From Pseudomonas avellanae BPIC 631 (GTDB lineage: Bacteria > Pseudomonadota > Gammaproteobacteria > Pseudomonadales > Pseudomonadaceae): a stretch of 39,054 nucleotides of DNA. The position numbers and the translations under genes are program-made. Below, in pieces: positions 18,133 to 27,145 of the stretch. The notes beneath the pieces are model-generated. The model was not told the DNA's origin. It saw only the letters and a program-made list of their open reading frames with translations, and did no database searches. Location: assembly GCF_000444135.1 (NCBI RefSeq), contig NZ_ATDK01000247.1, forward strand, positions 1 to 39,054, given 5' to 3'. Within the stretch, counting starts at the first letter, position 1, and each line of letters begins with the position of its first letter.

Positions 18133-19986
18133 ATGGCGACCCCTTTACCGCTGCAACGTCACGCTGCTTCACCCACAACGGCCACCGGTGACTGGCTGGC
18201 TGATATCGACACCACAGGTTACGAAAAAGTACAGCGCCGGGTAATCGGACAGTTGCTGCAAACCCTGCTGTACGAAGCTGCGCTGCCTTACCGTTGCGAG
18301 CCGCTGGGCGAGCATCTACACCGTTTCAGCGTGCCGCTGGGTGATGGCGTGGAATACCGCTGCAACGGCCTGCTCAGCACCAGCTTCGAGTTGATTCGCC
18401 TGGACCACGCCAGCCTTGAGCGCTTCGACAGCGCGGGCCAGCGCTCGACGCCGGACCTGCATCTGGCGCTGACCGAACTGCTCGCGCCGTTCAAGGACAG
18501 CCCGCATCTGGCGCGCTTCATTCAAGAAATCGAACAGACCCAGCTCAAGGACCTGCAAGCGCGCAATCAGGGTTATCAAGCGGCCAAACCCGCACACCAA
18601 CTGGACGTGGATGCGCTGGAGCAGCATTTCATGGACGCCCATAGCTACCACCCGTGCTACAAGTCGCGAATCGGCTTTTCCCTGGCCGACAACCGCAACT
18701 ACGGGCCGGAGTTTGCCACGCCCTTCGCGGTGGTCTGGCTGGCGGTCGCCAGGTCGAGTGCTTCGATCGGGCATTCGCGCAGCATGGATGTGCAGGCGTT
18801 CATTCGCGAGGAACTGGGCGCACAACGTTGGCAAGAATTTGCCGGCACCCTTGCTGCACGAGGCAAATCCATCGACGACTATCAGCTGATGCCGGTGCAC
18901 CCGTGGCAGTGGGACAACGTCACGGTGTCGACCTTCTACCCGGAACTGGCCAGCGGCGAGCTGGTGTATCTGGGCACCTCGGCCGATCAATACAAGGCGC
19001 AGCAATCGATCCGCACGCTGGCCAACGCCAGCCAGCCAAAGCGGCCTTACGTCAAGCTGGCGATGAGCATGACCAACACCTCCAGCACGCGGATTCTGGC
19101 GCGGCATACGGTGCTCAACGGCCCGATCATCACCGACTGGTTGCACCAGCTGATTGCCACCGACAGCACCGCCAAAGCGCTGGGCTTCGTGATTCTCGGC
19201 GAAGTGGCGGGGGTCAGTTACGACTACCGTCACCTGCCCGAGTCCCGTTCAGCACAGACCTACGGCACGCTGGGTGCGATCTGGCGCGAAAGCCTGCATC
19301 AGTACCTCAAGGACGATGAACAAGCGGTGCCGTTCAACGGCCTGAGCCATGTGGAAAATCGTTACAGCGACGGCGACCAGGCACCGTTCATAGACGCCTG
19401 GATCAGCCAGTACGGCCTCAAGGAGTGGACCCGTCAGCTGTTGCGCGTCACCGTGCCGCCGATCATTCACATGCTCTACGCCGAAGGCATCGGCATGGAG
19501 TCCCATGGCCAGAACATCGTGCTGATCGTCAAACAGGGCTGGCCGCAGCGCATCGCGCTCAAGGACTTCCATGACGGCGTGCGTTATTCGCCCGCGCATT
19601 TGGGGCGTCCAGAGCTGCGTCCGGAGCTGGTGCCGTTGCCTGAAAGCCACGCGAAACTCAACCGCAACTCGTTCATCATCACCGATGACGTGAACGCAGT
19701 ACGTGATTTCTCCTGTGACTGTTTCTTCTTCATCTGCCTGGCGGAAATGGCGATTTTCCTGCGTCAGCAGTATCAACTGGACGAAGCGTTGTTCTGGCAG
19801 ATGACCGCTGAGGTGATCCTCGACTACCAGCAGGCGCATCCGCAGCACCGTGACCGTTTCGGGCTGTTCGACGTGTTCGCGCCGACCTACGAAGTAGAAG
19901 AACTGACCAAGCGCCGCCTGCTGGGTGACGGCGAGCGGCGCTTCCGTTCGGTGCCTAACCCGCTGCATGCCTACAGGCCGCAATAA
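18133..19986 (+). CDS. acsC: NIS synthetase AcsC
   Basis: This is a 617-residue IucA/IucC-family synthetase, by family grouping a type-C enzyme acting on a monosubstituted citrate intermediate. Counting from the ATG at 18133, the ATP-site motif Ser-x-Arg-Thr is S292, R294 and T295, and the ExHxQN motif has E456 and H458. The KLAMSMTNTSSTRIL segment between them is typical of the family. Start choice: GAGGT at 18122-18126 is 6 bases from the ATG at 18133 but touches the alternative ATG at 18127, so 18133 is preferred. The stop overlaps the acsB start by one base (TAATG). Acceptor specificity comes from the literature, not from the sequence. Confidence 0.92.
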   Translation: MATPLPLQRHAASPTTATGDWLADIDTTGYEKVQRRVIGQLLQTLLYEAALPYRCEPLGEHLHRFSVPLGDGVEYRCNGLLSTSFELIRLDHASLERFDSAGQRSTPDLHLALTELLAPFKDSPHLARFIQEIEQTQLKDLQARNQGYQAAKPAHQLDVDALEQHFMDAHSYHPCYKSRIGFSLADNRNYGPEFATPFAVVWLAVARSSASIGHSRSMDVQAFIREELGAQRWQEFAGTLAARGKSIDDYQLMPVHPWQWDNVTVSTFYPELASGELVYLGTSADQYKAQQSIRTLANASQPKRPYVKLAMSMTNTSSTRILARHTVLNGPIITDWLHQLIATDSTAKALGFVILGEVAGVSYDYRHLPESRSAQTYGTLGAIWRESLHQYLKDDEQAVPFNGLSHVENRYSDGDQAPFIDAWISQYGLKEWTRQLLRVTVPPIIHMLYAEGIGMESHGQNIVLIVKQGWPQRIALKDFHDGVRYSPAHLGRPELRPELVPLPESHAKLNRNSFIITDDVNAVRDFSCDCFFFICLAEMAIFLRQQYQLDEALFWQMTAEVILDYQQAHPQHRDRFGLFDVFAPTYEVEELTKRRLLGDGERRFRSVPNPLHAYRPQ

Positions 19987-20759
19987 TGCTGAGGACCAAT
20001 ACGCTCAAGGGCAAGCTCGGCAGCGGCCAGCCGGTATACGGGCTGATCAGCTCGATTCCGGCCCCGGCCGCCATCGAACTGATCGCCGAAGCCGGTTTCG
20101 ACTTCGTGATCATCGACATGGAACACGTGCTGATCAACCCGGAAACCGTGGAAAACATGATCCGCGTGGCGGAGAGCTATGGCCTGACGCCGCTGGTGCG
20201 GGTCGCCGATCTCAACCCGAAAACCCTGCTGCGCCTGCTTGATGGCGGCGCTCAGGGCATCGTTTTGCCGATGATCGAGAGCCCCGAACAACTGGCAGAC
20301 GCCATTGCCGCCTGCAAGTACCACCCGCTGGGGCGGCGCAGCCTGAATGCCGGTCGTCCCGGCTCGTTCGGCAAACACAGCCTGGCGCAGTACGTCGAGG
20401 CTGCCAATCAGCAAATCATGGTCGTGGCGATGATCGAAAGCGCCGAAGGCGTGCGCCGCGCCGCCGAGATTGCGTCGGTAGCGGGGCTGGACATGATTCT
20501 TGAAGGTGCGGCCGATTTGTCGCAGTCATTGGGCATGCCCTGGCAGATCGATAAGCCCGAGGTGCAACAAGCCTTGTCCGACACCTGGCAGGCCGCGCAG
20601 GCCGCAGGCGTTGCCTATTGCACCATCCCCCGGCAGCCCGGCGACGCTGCCCGTTGGCAGGCTCGCGGGGTCAACGCCTTTGTTCTCGGGGATGAGCGCG
20701 GTATCGCTTTTCGTGCGCTGCAAGCCCGTTTGAACCACATTTCAGCAGAAGGAAAATAA
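19986..20759 (+). CDS. acsB: HpcH/HpaI aldolase-family protein AcsB
   Basis: This is a 257-residue class II pyruvate-aldolase/citrate-lyase-beta-like TIM barrel. The family signature near residue 45 is VIIDMEHVLINPETVENMI with the general-base histidine. GIVLPMIESPEQL follows, then MIESAEGV (metal-ligand glutamate, about residue 150) and EGAADLSQSLGMP (second acidic ligand). All catalytic positions expected for HpaI aldolases look intact. It may supply or remodel a keto- or hydroxy-acid precursor for achromobactin, which contains citrate and 2-oxoglutarate units; its exact reaction is not known to me. The start overlaps the acsC stop by one base. A 4-base gap precedes acsA. Confidence 0.88.
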   Translation: MLRTNTLKGKLGSGQPVYGLISSIPAPAAIELIAEAGFDFVIIDMEHVLINPETVENMIRVAESYGLTPLVRVADLNPKTLLRLLDGGAQGIVLPMIESPEQLADAIAACKYHPLGRRSLNAGRPGSFGKHSLAQYVEAANQQIMVVAMIESAEGVRRAAEIASVAGLDMILEGAADLSQSLGMPWQIDKPEVQQALSDTWQAAQAAGVAYCTIPRQPGDAARWQARGVNAFVLGDERGIAFRALQARLNHISAEGK

Positions 20760-20763
20760 CCCG

Positions 20764-22647
20764 ATGAACTTCACTTCACTCGCCGCTGACCTGGTCATGC
20801 AGGATCTGGTCGATTGCCTGCTGGCTGAAGACTTTTTTGGCCGCGAGCCATTGAGCCTGCAGGACACTGCCCACTGGCAATCGCGCCACCCGCAGGCGCC
20901 GCAACTGGCCGGGCAAAGCCCCGCGCAGCAGGTCTGGGAATGGTGCTGCGATGCCTCTGAGCAGCGTTTCATCAGCATCGCGTTGCGCCCCGGCATCACC
21001 CAGCAATGGGAGAAGGTGCCCGGCAGCCCGGTGCTGGGCCGTCAGGACGAGCGCTGGACGCAGTTGTCCCCGGAAGACTTCATGAAATGGGTGTTTGCCG
21101 GCAAGGCAACCCAGCTTCAGGGCAGCGAGCGCCAGGAAAACGAAAAAGGCATCGCGCTGTTTCTCGATGTCCTGCGCATCAGTGTCTGGCAGACCGCGCT
21201 GTCGCTGGATCACAGGGTTGACCATCAACACCTGATGGCCCAGGACGGTGCAACGTTCTTCCGCACCATGGAACAGTGGGCGTCGTTGCGTGATCGACCT
21301 TATCACCCGCTGGCCAAGGCCAAGCAGGGTCTGAACGAGCAGGAGTATTTGCAGTATCAGGCCGAGTTCGCTCAACCTGTTGCGCTGAACTGGGTCGCCG
21401 TCGACAAGGCCCTGCTGCAATGCGGGGGCGGCGTAGGTGACGTGAATGCGTCTTTCCCGGCGCGTTACCTGCTGCCGCGCACCCTGCAAGCCGATCTCGA
21501 CCAGGAGCTGCAACAGCGCGGCATTGCCGACAGCCACGTGGCGCTGCCGGTCCACCCCTGGCAGTTCGAGCATGTGCTGGACGTGCAACTGGGCGACGTT
21601 TTCGCCAAAGGCGAGTGCCAGCGCCTGACGTTCAGCGCAGCCACGGTGTATGCCACCTCGTCGCTGCGTTCGATGACGCCGTGCTTCAACAGCGCCGACT
21701 ACCTCAAGCTGCCAATGGCGATCTATTCCCTCGGCGCGTCGCGTTACCTGCCTGCGGTCAAGATGATCAACGGCGAGCTGAGCGAGAAACTGCTGCGCGA
21801 GGTAGTAAGCAAAGACCCAACCCTGAGCCGTTCGCTGCACCTGTGCGACGAGGGCAAATGGTGGGCGTTCATGCCGCCGCAGGCCACGCTGTTTGACGAA
21901 GCGCCACGGCACCTGTCGGCGATGGTGCGCCAGTACCCCTCGGCCTTGCTGGATGATCCGGACTGCCGTTTGCTGCCGATGGCTGCACTGGGTACGCCGT
22001 TGCCGGGCAGCAATCGGCATTTCTTCGATGAATGGATGGCGTACCGCGACCTGCCGCGCAATCAGGCTTCGGTGCTGACTCTGTTCCGTGAGCTGAGCCA
22101 CAGCTTTTTCGACATCAACCTGCGTATATTCCGCCTCGGCATGCTCGGCGAGGTACACGGCCAGAATGCAGTCATGGTCTGGAAAGCCGGTCAGGCGCAA
22201 GGGCTGCTGCTGCGTGACCACGACTCGCTGCGTATCTTCGTGCCGTGGCTGGAACGCAATGGCATGAGCGATCCGGAATATCGAATCAAGAAAGGTCATG
22301 CCAATACCCTTTATCATGACCGCCCTGAGGACCTGCTGTTCTGGCTGCAGACCCTGGGGATTCAGGTCAATGTGCGGGCAATCATGGATACGCTGGCCCA
22401 GGTTTACCAGGTGCCGGTCACAGCGTTGTGGACTGTGCTGCGCGATGTTCTGGATAATCTCATCACAACCATCGAATTCGACGACGAGGCACGTGCCATG
22501 ATCAGGCATCAATTGTTCGACGCACCGAACTGGCCACAAAAACTCCTGCTCACGCCGATGATCGAGCGCGCTGGCGGGCCGGGCAGCATGCCGTTTGGCA
22601 AAGGCCAGGTGGTCAACCCGTTCCACAGGTTGCGCCGTGACACCTGA
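20764..22647 (+). CDS. acsA: NIS synthetase AcsA
   Basis: This is a 627-residue IucA/IucC-family synthetase, placed by family grouping in type B, which activates 2-oxoglutarate; achromobactin carries two such units. The core ATP-site motif reads S300-L-R302-S303, with serine where AcsD and AcsC have threonine. The ExHxQN motif is intact (E463, H465, Q467, N468). Length is normal. The start ATG at 20764 has AAGGAA about 9 bases upstream. The 3' end overlaps the cbrA GTG start by 11 bases, joining synthesis to uptake. A long open frame on the opposite strand here is a composition shadow. Confidence 0.92.
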   Translation: MNFTSLAADLVMQDLVDCLLAEDFFGREPLSLQDTAHWQSRHPQAPQLAGQSPAQQVWEWCCDASEQRFISIALRPGITQQWEKVPGSPVLGRQDERWTQLSPEDFMKWVFAGKATQLQGSERQENEKGIALFLDVLRISVWQTALSLDHRVDHQHLMAQDGATFFRTMEQWASLRDRPYHPLAKAKQGLNEQEYLQYQAEFAQPVALNWVAVDKALLQCGGGVGDVNASFPARYLLPRTLQADLDQELQQRGIADSHVALPVHPWQFEHVLDVQLGDVFAKGECQRLTFSAATVYATSSLRSMTPCFNSADYLKLPMAIYSLGASRYLPAVKMINGELSEKLLREVVSKDPTLSRSLHLCDEGKWWAFMPPQATLFDEAPRHLSAMVRQYPSALLDDPDCRLLPMAALGTPLPGSNRHFFDEWMAYRDLPRNQASVLTLFRELSHSFFDINLRIFRLGMLGEVHGQNAVMVWKAGQAQGLLLRDHDSLRIFVPWLERNGMSDPEYRIKKGHANTLYHDRPEDLLFWLQTLGIQVNVRAIMDTLAQVYQVPVTALWTVLRDVLDNLITTIEFDDEARAMIRHQLFDAPNWPQKLLLTPMIERAGGPGSMPFGKGQVVNPFHRLRRDT

Positions 22648-23557
22648 CCGAACCCTGCATCCTTCGCGGCGCACACTATTGCGCCTGTCGCTGGGCTTAC
22701 TGGCGCTGCCCGGCATTGTCCGGGCAGCGTCGTTGCGCTCAGAGCCCTTGAGAATCGTCACCCTGTTTCAGGGCGCGTCTGACAGCGCTGTGGCACTGGG
22801 GGTGACGCCGTGCGGTGTGGTGGACTCCTGGAGCGAAAAACCGATGTACCGTTACCTGCGCCCAGCGCTGGCAGCGGTGCCGCACGTGGGCCTGGAAACC
22901 CAGCCGAGTCTTGAAGACATCGTGCTGCTCAAACCGGACCTGATTGTCGCGTCACGCTTTCGCCATCAACGTATCGCGCCGCTGCTGGAACAGATCAGTA
23001 CCGTGCTGATGCTCGAAGAGGTGTTTGAATTCAAGCGCACGCTGGCGATGATGGGCGCGGCAATGAACCGTCAGCAGCAGGCCATGGAACTGCTCGGCCA
23101 ATGGCAGCGCCGTGTGACCGCGTTGCGCGGTCAGTTACAGACGAAATTCGCCGGGCGCTGGCCGATAACCGTGTCAGTGCTCGACATTCGCGAGGACCAT
23201 ATCCGCAGCTATCTGCCTGCCAGCTTCGCCGGCTCGGTGCTTAGCGAGCTGGGCTTTGCCTGGACACCCGCTGCCCGCGAAGCAACCGGCGTTTCCCTTA
23301 AACTCAGCAGCAAAGAGAGTTTGCCTGTGGTCGATGCCGACATGTTTTTTATCTTCCAGCGTGCGGACAGCAAAGCCGCACAGCAAAACTACGACAAACT
23401 GGTCCAGCACCCGTTCTGGCAACAGCTGCGCGCCCCTCAGGACAAACAGGTGTGGCGCGTCGATGCGGTTGCCTGGAGCCTGTCGGGTGGCATTCTGGGT
23501 GCCAACCGCATGCTCGATGAAATCACCCAAGTGGCGATGGCGGACAGCGCCTCATGA
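22637..23557 (+). CDS. cbrA: Ferric-achromobactin periplasmic binding protein CbrA
   Basis: This is a 306-residue class III (FecB/FhuD-type) siderophore-binding protein delivering ferric achromobactin to CbrBC. The leader has a twin-arginine look ([16 protein letters not shown], cleavage near a VRAAS site at about residues 28-30), suggesting Tat rather than Sec export. The binding-fold landmarks are [18 protein letters not shown] near residues 92-109 and the C-terminal [11 protein letters not shown] region. The GTG at 22637 is preferred over the in-frame ATG at 22595, because it places the leader at the N-terminus and gives a short overlap with acsA. The 3' end overlaps cbrB by 4 bases. Confidence 0.9.
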   Translation: MTPDRTLHPSRRTLLRLSLGLLALPGIVRAASLRSEPLRIVTLFQGASDSAVALGVTPCGVVDSWSEKPMYRYLRPALAAVPHVGLETQPSLEDIVLLKPDLIVASRFRHQRIAPLLEQISTVLMLEEVFEFKRTLAMMGAAMNRQQQAMELLGQWQRRVTALRGQLQTKFAGRWPITVSVLDIREDHIRSYLPASFAGSVLSELGFAWTPAAREATGVSLKLSSKESLPVVDADMFFIFQRADSKAAQQNYDKLVQHPFWQQLRAPQDKQVWRVDAVAWSLSGGILGANRMLDEITQVAMADSAS

Positions 23558-24543
23558 CGGTAGCCATGAAACTGGGCATGGGACTGTTGATGCTGGTGGC
23601 GTGTATGGGGTTGAGCCTGGCCACCGGCGCCAGCTGGATCTCGCCGTCGGCAATCGTTACAAGCCTGTGGCAGCCAGACGTGTTGAATCCTGTTCAGCAC
23701 GTGTTGCTCGACACCCGGCTGACGCGCACCTTGATGGCCGTCGCCGTGGGCTCCAGCCTTGCGGTTGCCGGTGCGCTGATGCAGGCCCTGACACGTAACC
23801 CGCTGGCCTCGCCGGGGCTGTTCGGCATCAATGCCGGGGCGACGTTTGCCATCATCGCCTGTTCGTCGCTGTTTGCCCTGACCTCAATGAGCCAATGGCT
23901 GTGGTGCGCCTTCATCGGTGCGGCAGTGGCGGGCACGATTGTCTGGGTGATCGGCAACCGCGGGCAGGGCAGTCTCAATCCGTTACGTATCGTGTTGGCG
24001 GGCGCGGCGATCACTGCGCTGTTTACCGCTTTCAGTCAGGCGTTGCTGGTGGTCAATCAGGACGGTCTGGACACCGTGCTGTTCTGGCTGGCCGGTTCGT
24101 TGTCGGAGCGTGATCTGCTTACCGCAGCGCCTTTACTGATGTGCGTGATACTCGCTTTGGGCGGTTCGCTGGTGCTGGCCGGACAGGTCAACGTGCTTAA
24201 CACCGGCGAAGCCATCGCCACGGCGCTGGGCCAACGGACCGGGCTGATTCGCCTGCTGATGAGCCTGGTGATCATCGTTCTGGCCGGCAGCGCTGTGGCG
24301 TTGGCGGGCAGCATCGGTTTCATCGGGCTGCTGGTGCCGCATATGGTGCGCAAGACGCTGTCCATCGATCATCGCTGGCTGCTGCCTGGCTGCGCGGTGC
24401 TGGGCGCCACGCTGTTGCTGCTCGCCGATACGCTGGCGCGCGTGGTGATCCTGCCTCAGGAAGTCCCGGTGGGCGTCATGACTGCGCTGTTCGGTGCGCC
24501 ATTCTTCATCGCACTGGTTCGTCGGGGGGCACGTTATGGATAA
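23554..24543 (+). CDS. cbrB: Iron-siderophore ABC permease CbrB (FecCD family)
   Basis: This is a 329-residue FecCD-type inner-membrane permease with about ten hydrophobic segments. Family markers are the [21 protein letters not shown] start of the core (about residues 52-72) with [19 protein letters not shown]. The cytoplasmic LLVPHMVR loop near residues 262-269 contacts the ATPase. It forms a heterodimer with CbrC. The ATG at 23554 overlaps cbrA (ATGA), and the end overlaps cbrC by 8 bases. The order cbrA-cbrB-cbrC-cbrD is the standard one for this importer. Confidence 0.92.
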   Translation: MTVAMKLGMGLLMLVACMGLSLATGASWISPSAIVTSLWQPDVLNPVQHVLLDTRLTRTLMAVAVGSSLAVAGALMQALTRNPLASPGLFGINAGATFAIIACSSLFALTSMSQWLWCAFIGAAVAGTIVWVIGNRGQGSLNPLRIVLAGAAITALFTAFSQALLVVNQDGLDTVLFWLAGSLSERDLLTAAPLLMCVILALGGSLVLAGQVNVLNTGEAIATALGQRTGLIRLLMSLVIIVLAGSAVALAGSIGFIGLLVPHMVRKTLSIDHRWLLPGCAVLGATLLLLADTLARVVILPQEVPVGVMTALFGAPFFIALVRRGARYG

Positions 24544-25567
24544 GCACCTGACGCTACGTTATCGTGGTTTCTCGCGGCAGTTCAGCCTGGCGGTGCTGAT
24601 GCGTCTGAGCGTCGCAGTGGCGCTCACAGTACTGGTGGCACTGGGCTCGCTGGCGGTGGGCAAGGTCAACCTGTCGCCTGCGACGTTGATGAGCGTGTTG
24701 ACTGGGCACGCGGACGCCAGCCTGGTGTTCATCGTCGAGCAACTGCGCATGCCGCGTCTGGCGCTGGCGGTACTGGTGGGTGCTGCATTGGCTGTGTCCG
24801 GGTTGATTCTGCAAAGCATCATTCGTAACCCTTTGGCCTCGCCGGACCTTTTGGGCATCACCAGCGGTGCCAGCGCGGCGGCGGTGCTCTATCTGTCATT
24901 TTTCTCGGCCGCACTGGGCGCACAGTTTCTGCCGCTGGCGGCCATAACCGGGGCCGGGCTCGCCGCGCTGGTCATCTACCTGCTGGCCTGGAATCAGGGC
25001 GCTTCGCCCTTGCGTATGGTGTTGATCGGGGTAGGGGTGTCGGCGCTGCTGGCGGCCGTGACCACGTTCATTCTGGTGTTCAGCCCACTGACCACCACCC
25101 TGTCGGCCTACGTCTGGCTGACCGGGAGCGTGTATGGTGCCAGTTGGCCGGAACCTCGCGCCCTGGCCGGCTGGCTGTTGCTGACCCTGCCATTGCTGGT
25201 GCTGCTCGCCCGCCAGGTGCGCATGCAACAACTGGATGACAACCTGGCCCAGGGCATTGGCGTGCGCGTGCAATGGTTGCGCGCCGGTCTGTTGCTGGTG
25301 AGCGTCGCGCTGGCCGGTCTCGCGGTCGCCTGGGGCGGGGCAATTGCCTTTGTCGGGCTGATTGCGCCGCACATTGCCAAGCGCCTGATGCCACCAGGGT
25401 TTACCGGTCAGGCACTGATGGCCGCCCTGATCGGTGCCAACCTGGTGATGCTCGCCGATCTGGCCGGACGCACGCTGTTCCTGCCGCTGGACCTGCCCGC
25501 AGGGATTTTTGTCGCGGTGCTGGGCACACCGTTTTTTCTGTATCTATTGATTAACCAGCGGCATTAA
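24536..25567 (+). CDS. cbrC: Iron-siderophore ABC permease CbrC (FecCD family)
   Basis: This is a 343-residue second FecCD-type permease and partner of CbrB. Family markers are [21 protein letters not shown] (in pieces: [21 protein letters not shown]), then [19 protein letters not shown] near residues 95-113 and the [13 protein letters not shown] loop near residues 270-282. The start is the ATG at 24536, overlapping the cbrB stop by 8 bases; the in-frame opening from 24494 lies inside cbrB and would add a non-homologous leader. It ends 10 bases before cbrD. Membrane topology looks complete. Confidence 0.92.
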   Translation: MDKHLTLRYRGFSRQFSLAVLMRLSVAVALTVLVALGSLAVGKVNLSPATLMSVLTGHADASLVFIVEQLRMPRLALAVLVGAALAVSGLILQSIIRNPLASPDLLGITSGASAAAVLYLSFFSAALGAQFLPLAAITGAGLAALVIYLLAWNQGASPLRMVLIGVGVSALLAAVTTFILVFSPLTTTLSAYVWLTGSVYGASWPEPRALAGWLLLTLPLLVLLARQVRMQQLDDNLAQGIGVRVQWLRAGLLLVSVALAGLAVAWGGAIAFVGLIAPHIAKRLMPPGFTGQALMAALIGANLVMLADLAGRTLFLPLDLPAGIFVAVLGTPFFLYLLINQRH

Positions 25568-25577
25568 GGAATTTCGG

Positions 25578-26369
25578 ATGGCGTCCATCGCAACCCATGA
25601 CCTGACCCTGAGTTACCAGCGCCAGGTGATTATCGACAGCCTTGATCTGCAATTGCCCGAAGGCCAGGTGACCGTGCTGATCGGCAGCAACGGCTGCGGC
25701 AAAAGCACCTTGCTCAAGTCGCTGGCGCGGCTGCTCAAGCCACAACAGGGCACCGTTGTGCTCAACGGCGCGGACATCCATCAGAAATCCACCGCCACGG
25801 TCGCCCGTGAACTGGCGATTTTGCCGCAGATGCCCAGCGCTCCTGAAGGCATCAGCGTGCGCCAGTTGGTAGCGCTGGGGCGTTACCCGTATCAGAACTG
25901 GATGCAACAGTGGTCCGCGCAGGATGAAGCGATGGTCGAACGGGCCTTGGCGCAGACCGGCATGCAGGACCTGGCCGAGCGTCCGGTGGATGCCTTGTCC
26001 GGTGGTCAGCGTCAACGCGCGTGGATCGCCATGACCCTGGCGCAGGACACCGACATTGTGTTGCTGGACGAACCGACGACCTTTCTCGACCTGGCTCACC
26101 AGATCGAAGTGCTGGACCTGCTACGCGACCTCAATCGTCAGGAAGGCAAAACCATCGTCATGGTTCTGCATGACCTTAACCTGGCCTGCCGTTACGCCGA
26201 CCACATGGTCGCCGTGCACGAGCGCACCGCGTTTGCTCAGGGACGACCTGCCGAGATCCTCAGCGAAGCGCTGGTCAAGCAGGTGTTCGGCCTCAACTGC
26301 CGGATCATCGCCGATCCGTTTTTCGGTACGCCGCTGTGCATTCCCTTTGGCCGGGAACTGCCGCAATGA
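25578..26369 (+). CDS. cbrD: Iron-siderophore ABC ATPase CbrD
   Basis: This is a 263-residue FecE/FhuC-type ATPase energising CbrABC. Walker A is GSNGCGKST (about residues 36-44), followed by the Q-loop in LAILPQMP, signature [13 protein letters not shown], Walker [15 protein letters not shown] and H-loop VLHDLN. The AWIAM residues after the signature are characteristic of siderophore/B12 importers. The ATG at 25578 follows an AAGGAA site ending 8 bases upstream. Its stop overlaps the FhuF-like gene by 4 bases, so the reductase is translationally coupled to the importer. Confidence 0.93.
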   Translation: MASIATHDLTLSYQRQVIIDSLDLQLPEGQVTVLIGSNGCGKSTLLKSLARLLKPQQGTVVLNGADIHQKSTATVARELAILPQMPSAPEGISVRQLVALGRYPYQNWMQQWSAQDEAMVERALAQTGMQDLAERPVDALSGGQRQRAWIAMTLAQDTDIVLLDEPTTFLDLAHQIEVLDLLRDLNRQEGKTIVMVLHDLNLACRYADHMVAVHERTAFAQGRPAEILSEALVKQVFGLNCRIIADPFFGTPLCIPFGRELPQ

Positions 26370-27145
26370 GTCTGGCGCAGGCCTTCAGCGAGCCCGAATG
26401 GGCGTTGTTGTCGGGGGTGCTGCAGCTCAGGCGGTCGGATGCCCGCGACCCACGCTCATTGCTCGCAAGGGCAGTGCTGGACGACGAGGTGTGCGTACAG
26501 TTGCTGGCAAACCTGGGACCGATCATCGGCTCTCCGACACCGGCGATCACTGCGTCACTGCTGGCCAAGCGCTTTTCTTTCCTGAGCACGGGTGCTTGTC
26601 TGTATGCCATGTCGGTCTACGACAAGGGCCTGATCCTGTCGCTGGACAACAGTGTGATCGAGTACGCACACGATGATGGCCTGTGGACCTCTTCCATGCC
26701 CTTGGTAGACGTGACACCTGTAGGCTATGAGCCGGGTGCCCGCGAAGCGTGGCGTGACATGATCGTCGCCACCCTGTTTCGCGACATGCTTCAGCCACTG
26801 TGGGAAACCTTCAATCGTGTGACCGGTATTTCCCGGCGCATTCTCTGGGAAAACACCGCCGTACGCGTCTATTCGCTGTACGACAAGCGCATGGAAAAGG
26901 TCGAAGACCTGCTGATTCGCCAACGCTATCAAGCCGATTTCGACTGGCTACTGAATCAGGCAGACCCTGGCTTGTTCGGGCTGAGCTACAACCCGCTGAA
27001 ACACTTCCGCCGTCCGCAAACTGTGCTGGAAACCGAGGGCAAAAGCGTCCGCTTTCGTCGCACCTGCTGCTTTTATTACGACGCCAGCAACCCCGTCGAA
27101 TATTGCTCCAACTGCCCGCTGCTGAGGCCCAAAAAATGTCGATGA
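26366..27145 (+). CDS. FhuF-like siderophore-iron reductase
   Basis: This is a 259-residue cytoplasmic FhuF-family protein, expected to reduce ferric siderophore after import and so release the iron. The C-terminus carries four cysteines in a CC-x11-C-x2-C arrangement (RRTCC ... YCSNCP, about residues 235-250) that should bind a [2Fe-2S] cluster. The characterised E. coli FhuF, as I recall, has x10 spacing, so one extra residue here is notable. The upstream part has the FhuF-domain pattern with [23 protein letters not shown] near residues 150-172 (here in pieces: [23 protein letters not shown]). The start overlaps cbrD (ATGA) and the stop overlaps the next gene by 10 bases. Substrate is inferred from position. 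Confidence 0.85.
   Translation: MSLAQAFSEPEWALLSGVLQLRRSDARDPRSLLARAVLDDEVCVQLLANLGPIIGSPTPAITASLLAKRFSFLSTGACLYAMSVYDKGLILSLDNSVIEYAHDDGLWTSSMPLVDVTPVGYEPGAREAWRDMIVATLFRDMLQPLWETFNRVTGISRRILWENTAVRVYSLYDKRMEKVEDLLIRQRYQADFDWLLNQADPGLFGLSYNPLKHFRRPQTVLETEGKSVRFRRTCCFYYDASNPVEYCSNCPLLRPKKCR

Noticed and set aside
22595..22636. Longer cbrA start inside acsA
   Set aside because: It would put 14 unrelated residues before the export signal; the GTG at 22637 places the signal at the N-terminus.
20776..22761. 661-codon open frame on the minus strand
   Set aside because: It lies antisense to acsA, reads as Gln/His/Arg-rich low-complexity protein and has no family resemblance; it is a GC-codon shadow.
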